From Haliclona indistincta (lineage: Eukaryota > Porifera > Demospongiae > Haplosclerida > Chalinidae): a stretch of 64,000 nt of DNA. This document shows, piece after piece, positions 51,014 to 63,200 of the stretch. The stretch's first letter is position 1. Each line of letters starts with the position of its first letter. Made by a program: the position numbers and the translations under genes. The DNA lies in the NCBI GenBank assembly GCA_964017065.1, contig OZ024786.1:14458940-14522939 (forward strand). The letters are read 5' to 3'. The notes beneath the pieces are model-generated. The model made no database searches. It was not told where the DNA came from and was given only the letters and a program-made list of their open reading frames with translations.

Positions 51014-52724
51014 CTATATTTTAAAGTAATCTTTATCTCTTGCCAATAATCTATGGTGAGCATATTCAACAGCTGCCATTGCTGCAGTTAGTTGCCAGAC
51101 TTTATCTTTAGTGCCATCTGCAAAATCTGCGATTCCCTTGATGGTTATACACTCAACTTGTTCAGCTGGAGCACATTCAATCAGGGCCCAGGCTTCCATT
51201 TCTCCTCCTATGTCAGGCGTTTCCAATCCTTTTTGAATGCTAGGGTTATTGATCAAGATTGAAGCACTGGCAAGACGTCCAACAAACACCTTGGCGATAC
51301 GCTTGTTAGGTTCTTCACTGACTGTTAAACCATCCCATAGTTTGGCATCCTCACAAAAAAGCTTTTGTAGTGACTTTGGTATCACTTTGACTTTGCCACG
51401 CGGGTCCATGGTTCCATCAGGATTGATTTTGGGTGCTTTTATTACGTCAATCTCTTTTCCAACAAGAACATCAGCAAATTTAGCAGCATTTTTCTTGAGT
51501 CCGTAGCAGATGCCTAACCCAAGAAGCAACTCAGCACTTGGGAAGATCATATCTTTTTTGAAGACAGCTTCAAGTTCATCTAAGCAATTTGCTCCTTGTT
51601 CTGTCTTTATGACGGCAGCATCACGACCAGCAAAAGTGCCAACAACGATTGTCAGCCATTTATGTGGGTAGTTGACTGGTTTGCTGAATTCTTGATTAGG
51701 AGGTTTGAGCTTCTCTAGAGCTGCATAGTACTCAGCATCATTGCATGTCTGGATCACCACTTGAACTTTTGTGGCGAACTCTTTCACTGCTTGTCTCTCT
51801 GAGTCCTCTGTTGGTGATGGCAATGGTGAATAGCTGTTTCTGAATGTTGTTGTCAATTCAAACAAAGGTTTCTCTGGAATGACAATAAGGTCATGCACAC
51901 ATGCAGAATATAGATTTATTACCAATTGGACGGTGATCTGTACTTAATTCATCTATAAAAAAAAAACAAGAGACATGACAGACACACAAGAGACATACTA
52001 GAGGTGTCTGGTATATTGGGAGTGTGGTGCCAGTCATTGAGCGTTAAGGTTGGGCCAGGGTGAAGTAATTGTATGGCTTCAGGAACGCAATCATATGCAT
52101 GACCTTGACTTCAAGCACTTATTTTTTTCTTAAGTGCTTGTGTATTCCTTGCATGCAAGCTGTCAGCCATACTGCAAATCGCGCTCTCATCTTCACCACT
52201 GCTGGTGGCATGGGTCCTACTGCATCTGTTTTCTTTCAAAGATTAGCCTCTCTCCTCTCTGCCAAACGAAATGAACACTACAGCAAAACTACCCTTTTCA
52301 TCAGATGTCAGATTGGTTTCGCCCTACTACACTCAGCAATACATTGTCTTCGCGGTTCAAGATCAACATTTATTCCTGACCTAGCCAACACTGCAAATAT
52401 GCACCTTGCCCTTACTGAGGTCGGGTCTCCTTTTGAACTATTTTCTTGTCAAGTTCCGAATCTATTTAATGTTTATATTTACTTTGCATCCAGTCATATT
52501 ATATCATTCCTTATTACTTTAAATTTTCGATTGTATGGGAAATTTATGGCTTCATTCGTTAAAAAAATCTAAACACACAAGGCTGGAGCGTGTGTTGCAA
52601 CGCAGCTTGAACTTGATATTTCATAATGACAGCTAGTGTAGTGTAATGTTGTTTACATACCTTCCATCTCTTTAGCCAACGTTTTCTCTTTATTGTTTTT
52701 CAACAGTTCCAAAACTGAACTCAT
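51014..52724 (-). CDS. Nucleoside phosphorylase (PNP/UDP)-domain protein
   Basis: Exons 52661-52724, 51923-51952 and 51014-51873 join in phase (954 nt, 317 aa). After a short helical N-terminus (MSSVLELLKNNKEKTLAKEM), the protein contains the phosphorylase fold: GTFAGRDAAVIKTEQGANC, LLLGLGICYGLKK, the nucleoside-binding GGEMEAWAL and the terminal KGIADFADGTKDKVWQ..AA.AAVEYA. These resemble the MTAN/PNP-like domains of animal and fungal NLR-type or effector proteins. The natural substrate is unknown. It is convergent with SMG1 (146 bp between stops). Its start is 17 bp from a 1.44-kb palindrome, so the promoter lies inside one palindrome arm. A retroelement relic sits in intron 1. Confidence 0.85.
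52150..52572 (+). pseudogene. Retroelement relic (RT C-terminal region)
   Basis: The open frame contains FTTAGGMGPTASVFFQRLAS, a Tyr-Ser-Lys segment and ALLHSAIHCLRGSRS. I recognise this as the C-terminal region of invertebrate reverse-transcriptase polyproteins. No RT catalytic core remains. It lies antisense in intron 1 of the phosphorylase gene. Confidence 0.55.
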
Positions 52725-52740
52725 AGAAATGCTCCTTACT

Positions 52741-53288
52741 AGAGTAATTGATCAAACTTCGTCCGGTACCAATAATCGGCAATCCGTATGCCGAGAGAAA
52801 AAGGACTTTCCAGTTAGCGACTGTATGTTTCAAGAGCTGTTCATGTCCCTATAAAGTAGTGATAATTATAAGCGCTGGCCTTTCCCAGAGACGGAACTGT
52901 GATACAAAGGAAGACGCTGACGAATAGTATCAATCTTCGTCATACTGGGACTTAACTCCGTCTTTGTGATTTATTGCTAAGCCGCAGCTGGCGCTGCTAA
53001 CAAAAACACTTGCATGCAACTCCCACTAGTTAGCTCTACAAGGAAGCACAACGGCGCCAAACTACAAGCGTCCTCTTTCCTGTAAGGCATGACGAATTTA
53101 CGAACGGAAATTGCTGACTATGCAATTAATAAAAATTAAGTTTTATGTCAAAAATATTAGTGAGAGGATTATAATTTTTAGGATTTGACAGTGTCGAACA
53201 ATAGTTCAGATCCTCCTGTTGACAACTGTAACAAATCAATAAACATGATTGTTTAAGGATAATTTCATTATTATGTACCTCCTCTTAT
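52741..53288. repeat. Left arm of 1.44-kb palindrome
   Basis: This 548-bp segment is the reverse complement of 53634-54184, with only scattered differences (for example around 53150-53240). It forms the 5' flank of the phosphorylase gene. Confidence 0.92.
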
Positions 53289-53633
53289 GTACCTCTCGTG
53301 GTGTTACACATACTCAGCGAGGAATGAAGTCGAAGACTTCTTGACAATAATTGTTAACCAAAATATCATGTGATATGTGTTTGTCAGACTCAGACAGCTC
53401 TAGTGGTGTTACACGTACTCAGTGAGGAGTGAAGTCAAAGATTTCTATTGGTATGTTGAAATTGTTAACCTTTGACATGTGCTTGTCAGATTCAGACAGC
53501 TCTGTTGGTGTTACACGTACTCAGAAATGAAACCTCCTGTTGGTATGTTGAAATTGTTAACCAAAATATAACTTGATACATGTACTTGTAAACACATGCA
53601 GATTCAGATCTAAAACTGTACAAGAGCAAGTTA
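53289..53633. repeat. Palindrome spacer with ~110-bp tandem repeats
   Basis: About three diverged units share GGTGTTACACGTACTCAG and GTCAGATTCAGACAGCTCT. The spacer is not palindromic. Confidence 0.75.
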
Positions 53634-54184
53634 ATAAGAGGAGGTACATAATAATGAAATTACAATTATTTTTATTGATTTTTTTACAGTTGTCAACAGG
53701 AAGATCTGAAATAATTATTATTCAGCACTTTCAAATCCTCAATCATTAAAAATTATAATCCTCTCTCTAATATTTGACCTAAAACATAATAGTTATTAAT
53801 TGCATAGTCAGCAATTTTCGTTCGTAAATTCGTCATGCCTTACAGGAAAGAGGACGCTTGTAGTTTGGCGCCGTTGTGCTTCCTTGTAGAGCTAACTAGT
53901 GGGAGTTGCATGCAAGTGTTTTTGTTAGCAGCGCCAGCTGCGGCTTAGCAATAAATCACAAAGACGGAGTTAAGTCCCAGTATGACGAAGATTGATACTA
54001 TTCGTCAGCGTCTTCCTTTGTATCACAGTTCCGTCTCTGGGAAAGGCCAGCGCTTATAATTATCACTACTTTATAGGGACATGAACAGCTCTTGAAACAT
54101 ACAGTCGCTAACTGGAAAGTCCTTTTTCTCTCGGCATACGGATTGCCGATTATTGGTACCGGACGAAGTTTGATCAATTACTCT
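53634..54184. repeat. Right arm of 1.44-kb palindrome
   Basis: This 551-bp inverted copy of 52741-53288 ends GATCAATTACTCT. Sequence beyond it (54185 on) is not similar to the phosphorylase start, so no second gene copy follows. Confidence 0.92.
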
Positions 54185-55149
54185 ACAGCATTGACGACAC
54201 ACAAGGTAGTAAACGACTCGGTGAGAATAGCCAGCGTCCAGTCAAAAGGCGGGGTAACCACGCCCTAGTCTAGGATGGCACAGCAGATTTAGCATACTAA
54301 GTACTGCGTTAGTTCTTTGTAACAAGAGTCCAGAACACTGTAGAGAGGCTAGGCGGCTATCCTACGCACGCTTCAGCCCTCAAATATTCAGCTTGCCTTC
54401 AACCAGTAATTTCTGATTCTCTGCTCGAATCTTCCTACAAATGTAAACTCCAATCGCTAGGTGTTCGTTTTGATCATTAGCAATAACCTCGAATGTTCAG
54501 CAAACTGAACAAGCTGCCAAAACAACATAGAACTACTAAGGCTAAGGGACGGGAAACTTGAAACCAATTTTGGGGCGTGGTATTGAGGGCGGTGCAAGAC
54601 AATAGGGCGGAGCAAACAATTATAATAATGGTCATAGTGCACGGATAATATACGGAAGTGATTTCTAAATATCCGGAGATTTCTTTCGTGATTTCTGATT
54701 TCAAACTGCGATTTCAGATTTCAACCGTGATTTCTGATTTCAAACAGCGATTTCAGATTTCAAACTGTGATTTCTGATTTCAACTGAGATTTCAGATTTC
54801 AGTTTGTGATTTCAACCGTGCATGTACGAGATTTCACGAGTGTCGGACCCCTCGAGCGAGATGAGAAGGCGAGTCGTCCATTTTGTAGTTGAGTTATGAA
54901 AGAACGTCGAGTAGTTATGAAAGAACGTGCAATCCCGGGGCCTTGCAATTGCTGCCCTCGTGGCCCTCGCATACAATACTACAGTATGGGCCTCGCCGTA
55001 TGGACTGATTGCATTCCTAAGCGTGACATATATACAAACATACAATTGCGACACAGTACTCCGCGATTACATGCCTCGCGCTAAGGCGCTCGGCAAAAAT
55101 TCACCCTTTGTACTAGTTGCAAGCCCTCTTGCTGCCTCACAGCTTGATA
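54185..55149. other. Spacer with GATTTC repeat, no gene
   Basis: An irregular array of GATTTC(T/A)GATTTCAA(A/C)C units lies at about 54650-54830. The right part (GAGATTTCACGAGTGTCGGACCCCTC) resembles the right end of the hAT-like insertion at 10130-10670, so this is probably another copy of that family. Confidence 0.5.
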
Positions 55150-56040
55150 ATGTCCTTGGTTGTAGTGTATGCCTCTTAGCTGCTGTCAACTGAACATGAT
55201 GGTACATGTGTGTATGATTTTGAAAAATGTGTTTTCGAATAATTTTGTTACTGAAATGATTCTAGTTTCCATCAATAATCATGTGGCAATATGTATCTCT
55301 GTGATATCTCTGTTATTAGTCTCAGCTGTGTATCACTATAACAGTGTATGCTCAGTTGCAGTCTGATAACTGTCTACTGTCCAGTACTAGCTCACTGTAA
55401 CATGTCTTTAGTATTTTGTTGTTTGTTTGTTGTAGACCATTAGCACGATATGAGAAGAGAGTGACATCATCAGCTGAGAGGAACACTAGATCATCTCAAG
55501 AGAGAGTTGAGGACGAGATGTTTGAACTATGACCACACCCACTTGACAAATTGATACATGTGTTTATTGTGTTATTATTACAGTCCAACCTCGATTATCC
55601 GGACAGCTTTGGCCACCGAAAATTTCTAGACGTCCGGATAGCCGGATAACGAAAATCAAAATGGCGGCCGTTCACAAGCATCCGAACGATGGCAGTAGAG
55701 GCTTAGATCGTTGAGATCGCACTCTCTTGTTTATGCAAACATCGTTTCCTACCGTGGGGAGGTGAAATAAACCAGACCGCTTGGCTACAGAACTGTATGG
55801 CTTAAACGAGCAAACAGCAGCGTGGCCGTTAATTATATTCATAACGAGTGACAATATATATAAGCGCTAATTATATTCATAGAATTTTGTACATACCAAA
55901 TATCTAATTATCCGAAAACAGGCTCCTCCAGCTAGTCCGGATAATCGAGGGTACGGATAATCGAGGTCCGGATAATCGAGGTTGGACTGTATGTGCAATA
56001 GATTATTGACTAAAGTAATAATGATATTCATCGATATCAC
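55150..56040 (+). pseudogene. Duplicated LYSMD intron 4-exon 5-3' flank, copy D
   Basis: Homology to LYSMD intron 4 starts near 55155 (CTCTTAGCTGCTGTCAACTG). The exon-5 copy at about 55435-55531 is unchanged in coding sequence, and the 3' flank continues across a MITE (55581-55989) into the ROC copy-3 5' flank. Confidence 0.85.
55581..55989. mobile_element. pogo/Tigger-type MITE (409 bp)
   Basis: The ends CAGTCCAACCTCGATTATCC and its complement are inverted for about 24 nt. TA duplications lie at 55579-55580 and 55990-55991. The empty site TTATTATGTGCAATAG is present in the paralogous segments near 11130 and 14145. Internal copies of GTCCGGATA recur near both ends. There is no transposase. 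Confidence 0.92.
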
Positions 56041-56083
56041 CTGATCACCAGGAGGGCGTTACCAACTGAACGCAGCAAGTGGA

Positions 56084-59000
56084 ATGGAACAATTATTGGA
56101 GAGAGAATGCATAGAGGCGTTCAAACGAGGAGATAAACGAGTTGCTGAGCGACTGCTACCACAAATGCGACAACCACATAAACTCAGGATGTATAAGGAC
56201 ACTATAAGCGTCAATGGTAGCGACTTATATGTTTTTCACTCTTCTCTGCTCCACCTGGCAGCTCTCCACGGCTGGATGGATGTAGTCTTTGACTTAATAA
56301 CAAAGTACAAGTGTTACACCTACTTTACAGACTGCTCGCAACGTACTCCACTGCACTATGGCTATGCAGGCGGTCACCTGGAGGTGGTAAAGTACCTCAT
56401 CAACGAACGACACTGGGCATGTGAGGGCCCAAGGAGTATAGATTATTGGATAAATACACCACTCTACTATGCTTGTGAATATGGTCGCCTAAACATTGTT
56501 CAGTACATTTTCAATGAACATTTAGACTCGGAAATAGAACGAGATCGAGCAGATCTACTTAATTATGCATGTAGTAGTAGTAACCTCGACCTTGTCCAGT
56601 ACCTCATCAATGAACAGCACTATGATCCAATGAGTAAAGACAAATGGAACAATACACCACTTCACGAAGCTTGTCGCAATGGTCACCTAAACATTGTCCA
56701 GTACCTCATTAATGAGCAACACTGTAACCCAAACACCACAAATTATTTTAAAAATACACCGCTTCACTATGCTTGTGACAATGGTCACCTAGACATTGTC
56801 CAGTACCTCATCAATGAACAACACTGTGATCCAATGAGTAAAAACAAATCGAACAAAACACCACTTCACTGGGGTTGTCAATATGGTCACCTAAACATTG
56901 TCCAGTACCTCATTAATGAACGACACTGTGATCCAATGAGTAAAGACGAATTGAAACGAACTCCACTTCACTATGCTTGTATGGACGGAATCACCCACAT
57001 TGTGCAATATCTACTATCCACAGGTAAAGTAGACCCACTGGCTAGGGATAATGATGGTAGGACGCCGATGTACTATGCTGCCAACTCAGGCAATTATGAT
57101 CTACTTAAACTGTTCCGATCTTTTCCACAATTCAAGAGAGACTTTCCCGTGCACACATACACAAAACTCATCCTAACTGGATACAGTGGAGCAGGCAAGA
57201 CTACCACATCTCAACTCATTCTCCTCTTAGCGAATAAATCTGGCTTTTTTTCATCAGGTCGTGTTACTGACGTAGAATGCCTCACTGCTGGAATCATACC
57301 TCTCCATGTTGAGAGCAAGGTGAAGGACGTTGGTAACATGGTAATATACGATTTCGCAGGACAACAAGAGTACTACTCTAGTCATGCTGCTGTACTGGAA
57401 CGCATCATGAGGAATTCTGTCGCTATTTTTGTTTGTATCGTAGACCTGAGCCAGTGTATGGAGAAGATCAGTGAGTCCATACGCTACTGGAAGAGTTTCA
57501 TAGAGAACGCCTGCAGCTCAGCCCAGGGATCATCACACGTCATCATTGTTGGCAGCCATGCTGACCTGGTCAAGTCATCACAAGAGCTAAAGGAGAAGGG
57601 CTCACTAGTGGAGAGCGTAGCAAAGAGCAGAGCGAAGCAGCTGACATATGGAGGATTTGTAAGCATGGACTGCCGAGAGTCAAAAACCATAGAAGCACGC
57701 CAGTTCAGCTCTCTCCTCTCAACCAGCCAACAAGCCATACTAGCATCTCAGCCCAGTATGAGTTTGTACTGTCACATATTGTACGCTTTTCTTCGTACAA
57801 ATCTCGGGAAGGCAAGCTGTACACTTCAAGAGCTGAGCTCCGCCCTTGCTTCAGAGGAAGAATTCTCATTTGATTCTACTTCGCTTACAGATTTAATTAC
57901 CTCCCTCAGTCACAAAGGCCTCATCTTGTTTGTGCCGAACCAGGAGCATCCCCAGTCCAGCTGGGTGGTGGTGGAGAAAGATGCCTTGCTGAGAGAGGTC
58001 AATGGAACACTATTTGCTCCTGAACATTTCAAGCAGTATCGTCAAGTTGCCAGCAACACTGGTATAGTGCCCATCGCGACCCTTGAGGAGCTGTTCCCAC
58101 AGTACAGCTCAGAGATGCTGGTGGGCTGTCTCGAGAATATGGAATTCTGTCATCCAGTGGACCCCTCAGCACTTCAAGGCACTAACCTTGAGACAAACAA
58201 AGCTACTTTATTATCTTCTCTATCAGGAGCCAGCCATCTCTACTTTCCGAGTCTTGTTAAAGAGCATCGACCAGGTGACCTCCCCTCCCCAAGGTTTGGC
58301 TGGTGTCTGGGGTGCAGTGACCCTCACCAGTTTTTCAGCAATCGTTTCTTACATGTTCTTCTCCTTCGACTTGCCTTCATGTTTCCTCTGGCCAGCAAGC
58401 ATCTTCCACCCTCCTCCTCTCTGAGTGGTCTTGAGCGACAGTGTGAGGTGTGGCAAAATGGAATCATCTGGAATAGTGGCTCTGGAGTGTCCACTATAGT
58501 AGAGATTGTAGATCGTAATCGATGGGTCATTGTGCTGGTATCTGAGAAGAGCAGAGAGGCAGCAGAGACCTGCAGCAGTGTCATCAGGATGATACTTGAC
58601 CTCCAACAGCAGCTGTGCAGTGTTGTGAGCACATGTGAATGTCTCATCTCTCCCTCTCTACTCGACCGCTATCCCTTTGATGCCTTGCCCGATACCGACC
58701 TGTTTGATTTACAATCAGTAGCTAGAGCAATGCTTGTTCGCAAAGCAGAGCATAAATTTATTTTAGATCGTAAGAATGGAATGAAAAAGTACCCAACAGA
58801 CGAAGCTCTGTCGTTTGAGCCTTACTACCTCTTGCAACCCTCCTCTGTGTGCCAGCTCTTCAAGCAAAGCATGGCTAGCCAGCCTGTTTCAGATCCCGTC
58901 CTCCAGGAGGTACTCAGGTACTGCCAGCAGCCCCAGCAGAAGCCACGAGACCACAAGGAGCTGAGGGAGTGTGTCAACAAGCACAGCATATTTGCCGGCA

Positions 59001-59517
59001 GAAACCTTCTGGTGAGTTGTCAGTTGCGGTGTGCAAGCTGTACTGTAGCAGGTGATGGTATGTTTCTCTGGTGTGTACAGGAGGTAGCTGAGCTAAAGGA
59101 GGAGGATATCATCAGTCACTGCACAGAAACTGCTACACAGCTACCCACAGCTGCTGCTGGTGTTAGTGGTTGCCTCTCTAGAACACTCAGTGAGTCACAC
59201 CACAATGATGAGGAGAGTGTCCCTGTTATTATGTACTCATTACAGGTGTTAATGACCTGTGTGATGTGTTGGAGGTTGTGAGTGATCTCAATGACTGGAT
59301 GACCCTCGGTCTAAAGCTGGGCCTGTGCTACCCCACATTAGAGAGGATTGGTGAAGAGCAACGAGGGAAAATCTCGCAGTGCAAGCTGAAGATGATGGTA
59401 GCTTGGTTACAGCAGCAAGACAACGTCTCACAGAGAGGAGTCCCTTCATGGAGTGTGTTGAGAGCTACACTGCAGAGAATGGGAGAGCACAGAATAGCTG
59501 ACAGGATCCGCAACTGA
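56084..59517 (+). CDS. ANK-ROC-COR-Death protein, copy 3 (intact)
   Basis: Exons 56084-59011, 59081-59189 and 59246-59517 join in phase (3309 nt, 1102 aa). The start sits in the 5' sequence conserved in all three copies. Residues about 50-355 form some nine ankyrin repeats (TPLHYAC.NGHL.IVQYLINE). The ROC GTPase has P-loop GYSGAGKTT near 365, DFAGQQEYY near 423 and GSHAD near 490. COR occupies about 560-960. The last 90 residues form a Death domain (SDLNDWMTLGLKLGL, CKLKMMVAWLQQQDN, WSVLRATLQRMG). The order matches the non-kinase part of DAPK1. A role in death or immune signalling is inference. Keeping either intron in the mRNA loses the Death domain: intron 1 (69 nt) is open and in frame, and intron 2 (56 nt) leads to a stop at 59279. 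Confidence 0.9.
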
Positions 59518-60204
59518 TTGTGAGTTATGCATGAGTACATGTGCCTTATATTACCATGTGTGAATAATCTACAGTGTTATCCAGTTCAAATCGATCGATA
59601 TGAGTACTCCAGTCCTGCTATCCACTGTTTTTTCAACCAAGTCGCCACTTTCTCTATAACTATTTTATTAGAGTTACTGTTGTTCATGGATTTCTCTTAG
59701 CAACTGCCATTATTATTTCATGTTAAAATAAAACTCAAATCTTTGATGGTAATATGATATTGTAGAATAATTTGTTATTGTTTCTTGACGCTAATGAACG
59801 CAGAGAAAGCAGGTAACAGCTACTAACTCTCGCATGAAGCCACTAGTTCACCATCTCCCTCACTCTCTCCCGCTATCACTGATACAACAGTCTCAGTTCC
59901 ACTACTTCCTAACCACACCCACTTTCAGGCTCTGCTCCTTCACCCACAGGAGTACTAACTGGTACCATGTTACTAAAATCGCTCTCAGTTGCTCTGAGGT
60001 CTATAGTGACATCGGAGCTTGTTCATACTCATAGTACTGAGCCCTCCTTTGCTTCTGACGAAAGCTTTATCTGCTCTTGCAATGTTCAAATGAAGAGGTG
60101 AGATAGCGGTTAGGCTTGGACTAATAAGCTTGAATGAGCTCAGTAGAGCTAGCTATAGGCTCCACAAGACACAATTTGAAAGCTTGTCCTCACTACCTAG
60201 CTAA
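59518..60204 (+). other. 3' flank of ROC copy 3
   Basis: This is homologous to the flanks at 17230 and 30219. No coding exon is recognised. Confidence 0.6.
59727..59732 (+). promoter_or_regulatory. Poly(A) signal of ROC copy 3
   Basis: AATAAA lies 210 nt after the stop and is conserved in position in copies 1 (17427) and 2 (30391). Confidence 0.6.
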
Positions 60205-63200
60205 TGAGTCACTAATACTAGCCATCGATCACTAACACTAGCCATCAATAACACTAACCATCAATAACACTAACCATCAATAACACTAACAATCAATAAC
60301 ACTAACCATCAATAACACTAACCATCAATAACACTAACCATCAATAACACTAACCATCAATAACACTAACCATCAATAACACTAACCATCACTAACACTA
60401 TCCATCACTAATACTAACCATCACTAATACTAACCATCACTGATACTAACCATCACTAATACTAACCATCAATAACACAATACTAACCATCACTATAATA
60501 CTAACCATCACTAATACTAACCATCACTAACACTAACCATCACTAATACTAACCATCACTAATACTAACCATCACTAATACTAACCATCACTAACACTAT
60601 CCATCAATAACACAATACTAACCATCACTATAATACTAACCATCACTAATACTAACCATCACTAACACTAACCATCACTAATACTAACCATCACTAATAC
60701 TAACCATCACTAACACTAACCATCAATAACACAATACTAACCATCACTATAATACTAACCATCACTAATACTAACCATCACTAATACTAACCATCACTAA
60801 CACTAACCATCACTAATACTAACCATCACTAATACTAACCATCACTAACACTAACCATCAATAACACAATACTAACCATCACTATAATACTAACCATCAC
60901 TAATACTAACCATCACTAATACTAACCATCACTAATACTAACCATCACTAATACTAACCATCACTAATACTAACCATCACTAATACTGACCATCACTAAT
61001 ACTAACCATCACTAATACTAACCATCACTAATACTAACCATCACTAATACTATCCATCACTAATACTAACCATTACTAACCATCACTAATACTGACCATC
61101 ACTAATGCTAACCATCACTAATACTAACCATCACTAATACTAACCATCACTAATACTAACCATCACTAATACTAACCATCACTAATACTAACCATCACTA
61201 ATACTAACCATCACTAATACTAACCATCACTAATACTAACCATCACTAATACTAACCATCACTAATACTAACCATCACTAATACTAACCATTACTAACAC
61301 TAACCATCACTAACACTAACCATCACTAATACTAACCATCACTAACCATCACTAATACTAATCATCACTAATACTAACCATCATTAACCATCACTAATAC
61401 TAACCATCACTAATACTGACCATCACTAATACTAACCATCACTAATACTAACCATCACAAATACTAACCATCACTAATACTAACCATCACTAATACTAAC
61501 CATCACTAATACTAACCATCACTAATACTAACCATCACTAATACTAACCATCACTAATACTAACCATCACTAATACTAACCATCACTAATACTAACCATC
61601 ACTAATACTAACCATCACTAATACTAACCATCACTAATACTAACCATTACTAACACTAACCATCACTAACACTAACCATCACTAATACTAACCATCACTA
61701 ACCATCACTAATACTAATCATCACTAATACTAACCATCATTAACCATCACTAATACTAACCATCACTAATACTGACCATCACTAATACTAACCATCACTA
61801 ATACTAACCATCACTAACACTAACCATCACTAACACTAACCATCACTAACACTAACCATCACTAACACTAACCATCACTAATACTAACCATCAATAACAC
61901 TAACCATCAATAACACTAACCATCAATAACACTAACCATCACTAACACTATCCATCACTAATACTAACCATCACTAATACTAACCATCACTGATACTAAC
62001 CATCACTAATACTAACCATCAATAACACAATACTAACCATCACTATAATACTAACCATCACTAATACTAACCATCACTAACACTAACCATCACTAATACT
62101 AACCATCACTAACACTAACCATCACTAACACTAACCATCAATAACACAATACTAACCATCACTATAATACTAACCATCACTAATACTAACCATCACTAAC
62201 ACTAACCATCACTAATACTAACCATCACTAATACTAACCATCACTAACACTAACCATCAATAACACAATACTAACCATCACTATAATACTAACCATCACT
62301 AATACTAACCATCACTAATACTAACCATCACTAATACTAACCATCACTAATACTAACCATCACTAATACTAACCATCACTAATACTGACCATCACTAATA
62401 CTAACCATCACTAATACTAACCATCACTAATACTATCCATCACTAATACTAACCATCACTAATACTAACCATCACTAATACTAACCATTACTAACCATCA
62501 CTAATACTGACCATCACTAATGCTAACCATCACTAATACTAACCATCACTAATGCTAACCATCACTAATACTAACCATCACTAATACTAACCATCACTAA
62601 TACTAACCATCACCAATACTAACCATCACTAATACTAACCATCACTAATACTAACCATCACTAATATTAACCATCACTAATACTAACCATCACTAATACT
62701 AACCATCACTAATACTAACCATCACTAATACTAACCATCACTAATACTAACCATCACAAATACTAACCATCACTAATACTAACCATCACTAATACTAACC
62801 ATCACTAATACTAACCCTCACTAATACTAACCATCACTAATACTAACCATCACAAATACTAACCATCACTAATACTAACCATCACTAATACTAACCATCA
62901 CTAACACTAACCATCACTAACACTAACCATCACTAATACTAACCATCACTAACCATCACTAATACTAATCATCACTAATACTAACCATCATTAACCATCA
63001 CTAATACTAACCATCACTAATACTAACCATCACTAATACTAACCATCACTAATACTAACCATCACTAATACTAACCATCACTAATACTAACCATCACTAA
63101 TACTAACCATCACTAATACTAATCATCACTAATACTAACCATCATTAACCATCACTAATACTAACCATCACTAATACTAACCATCACTAATACTAACCAT

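Noticed and set aside
54477..55366. Several 60-90 codon open frames on both strands
   Set aside because: They overlap GATTTC repeats and duplicated LYSMD intron sequence, with no domain or splice support.
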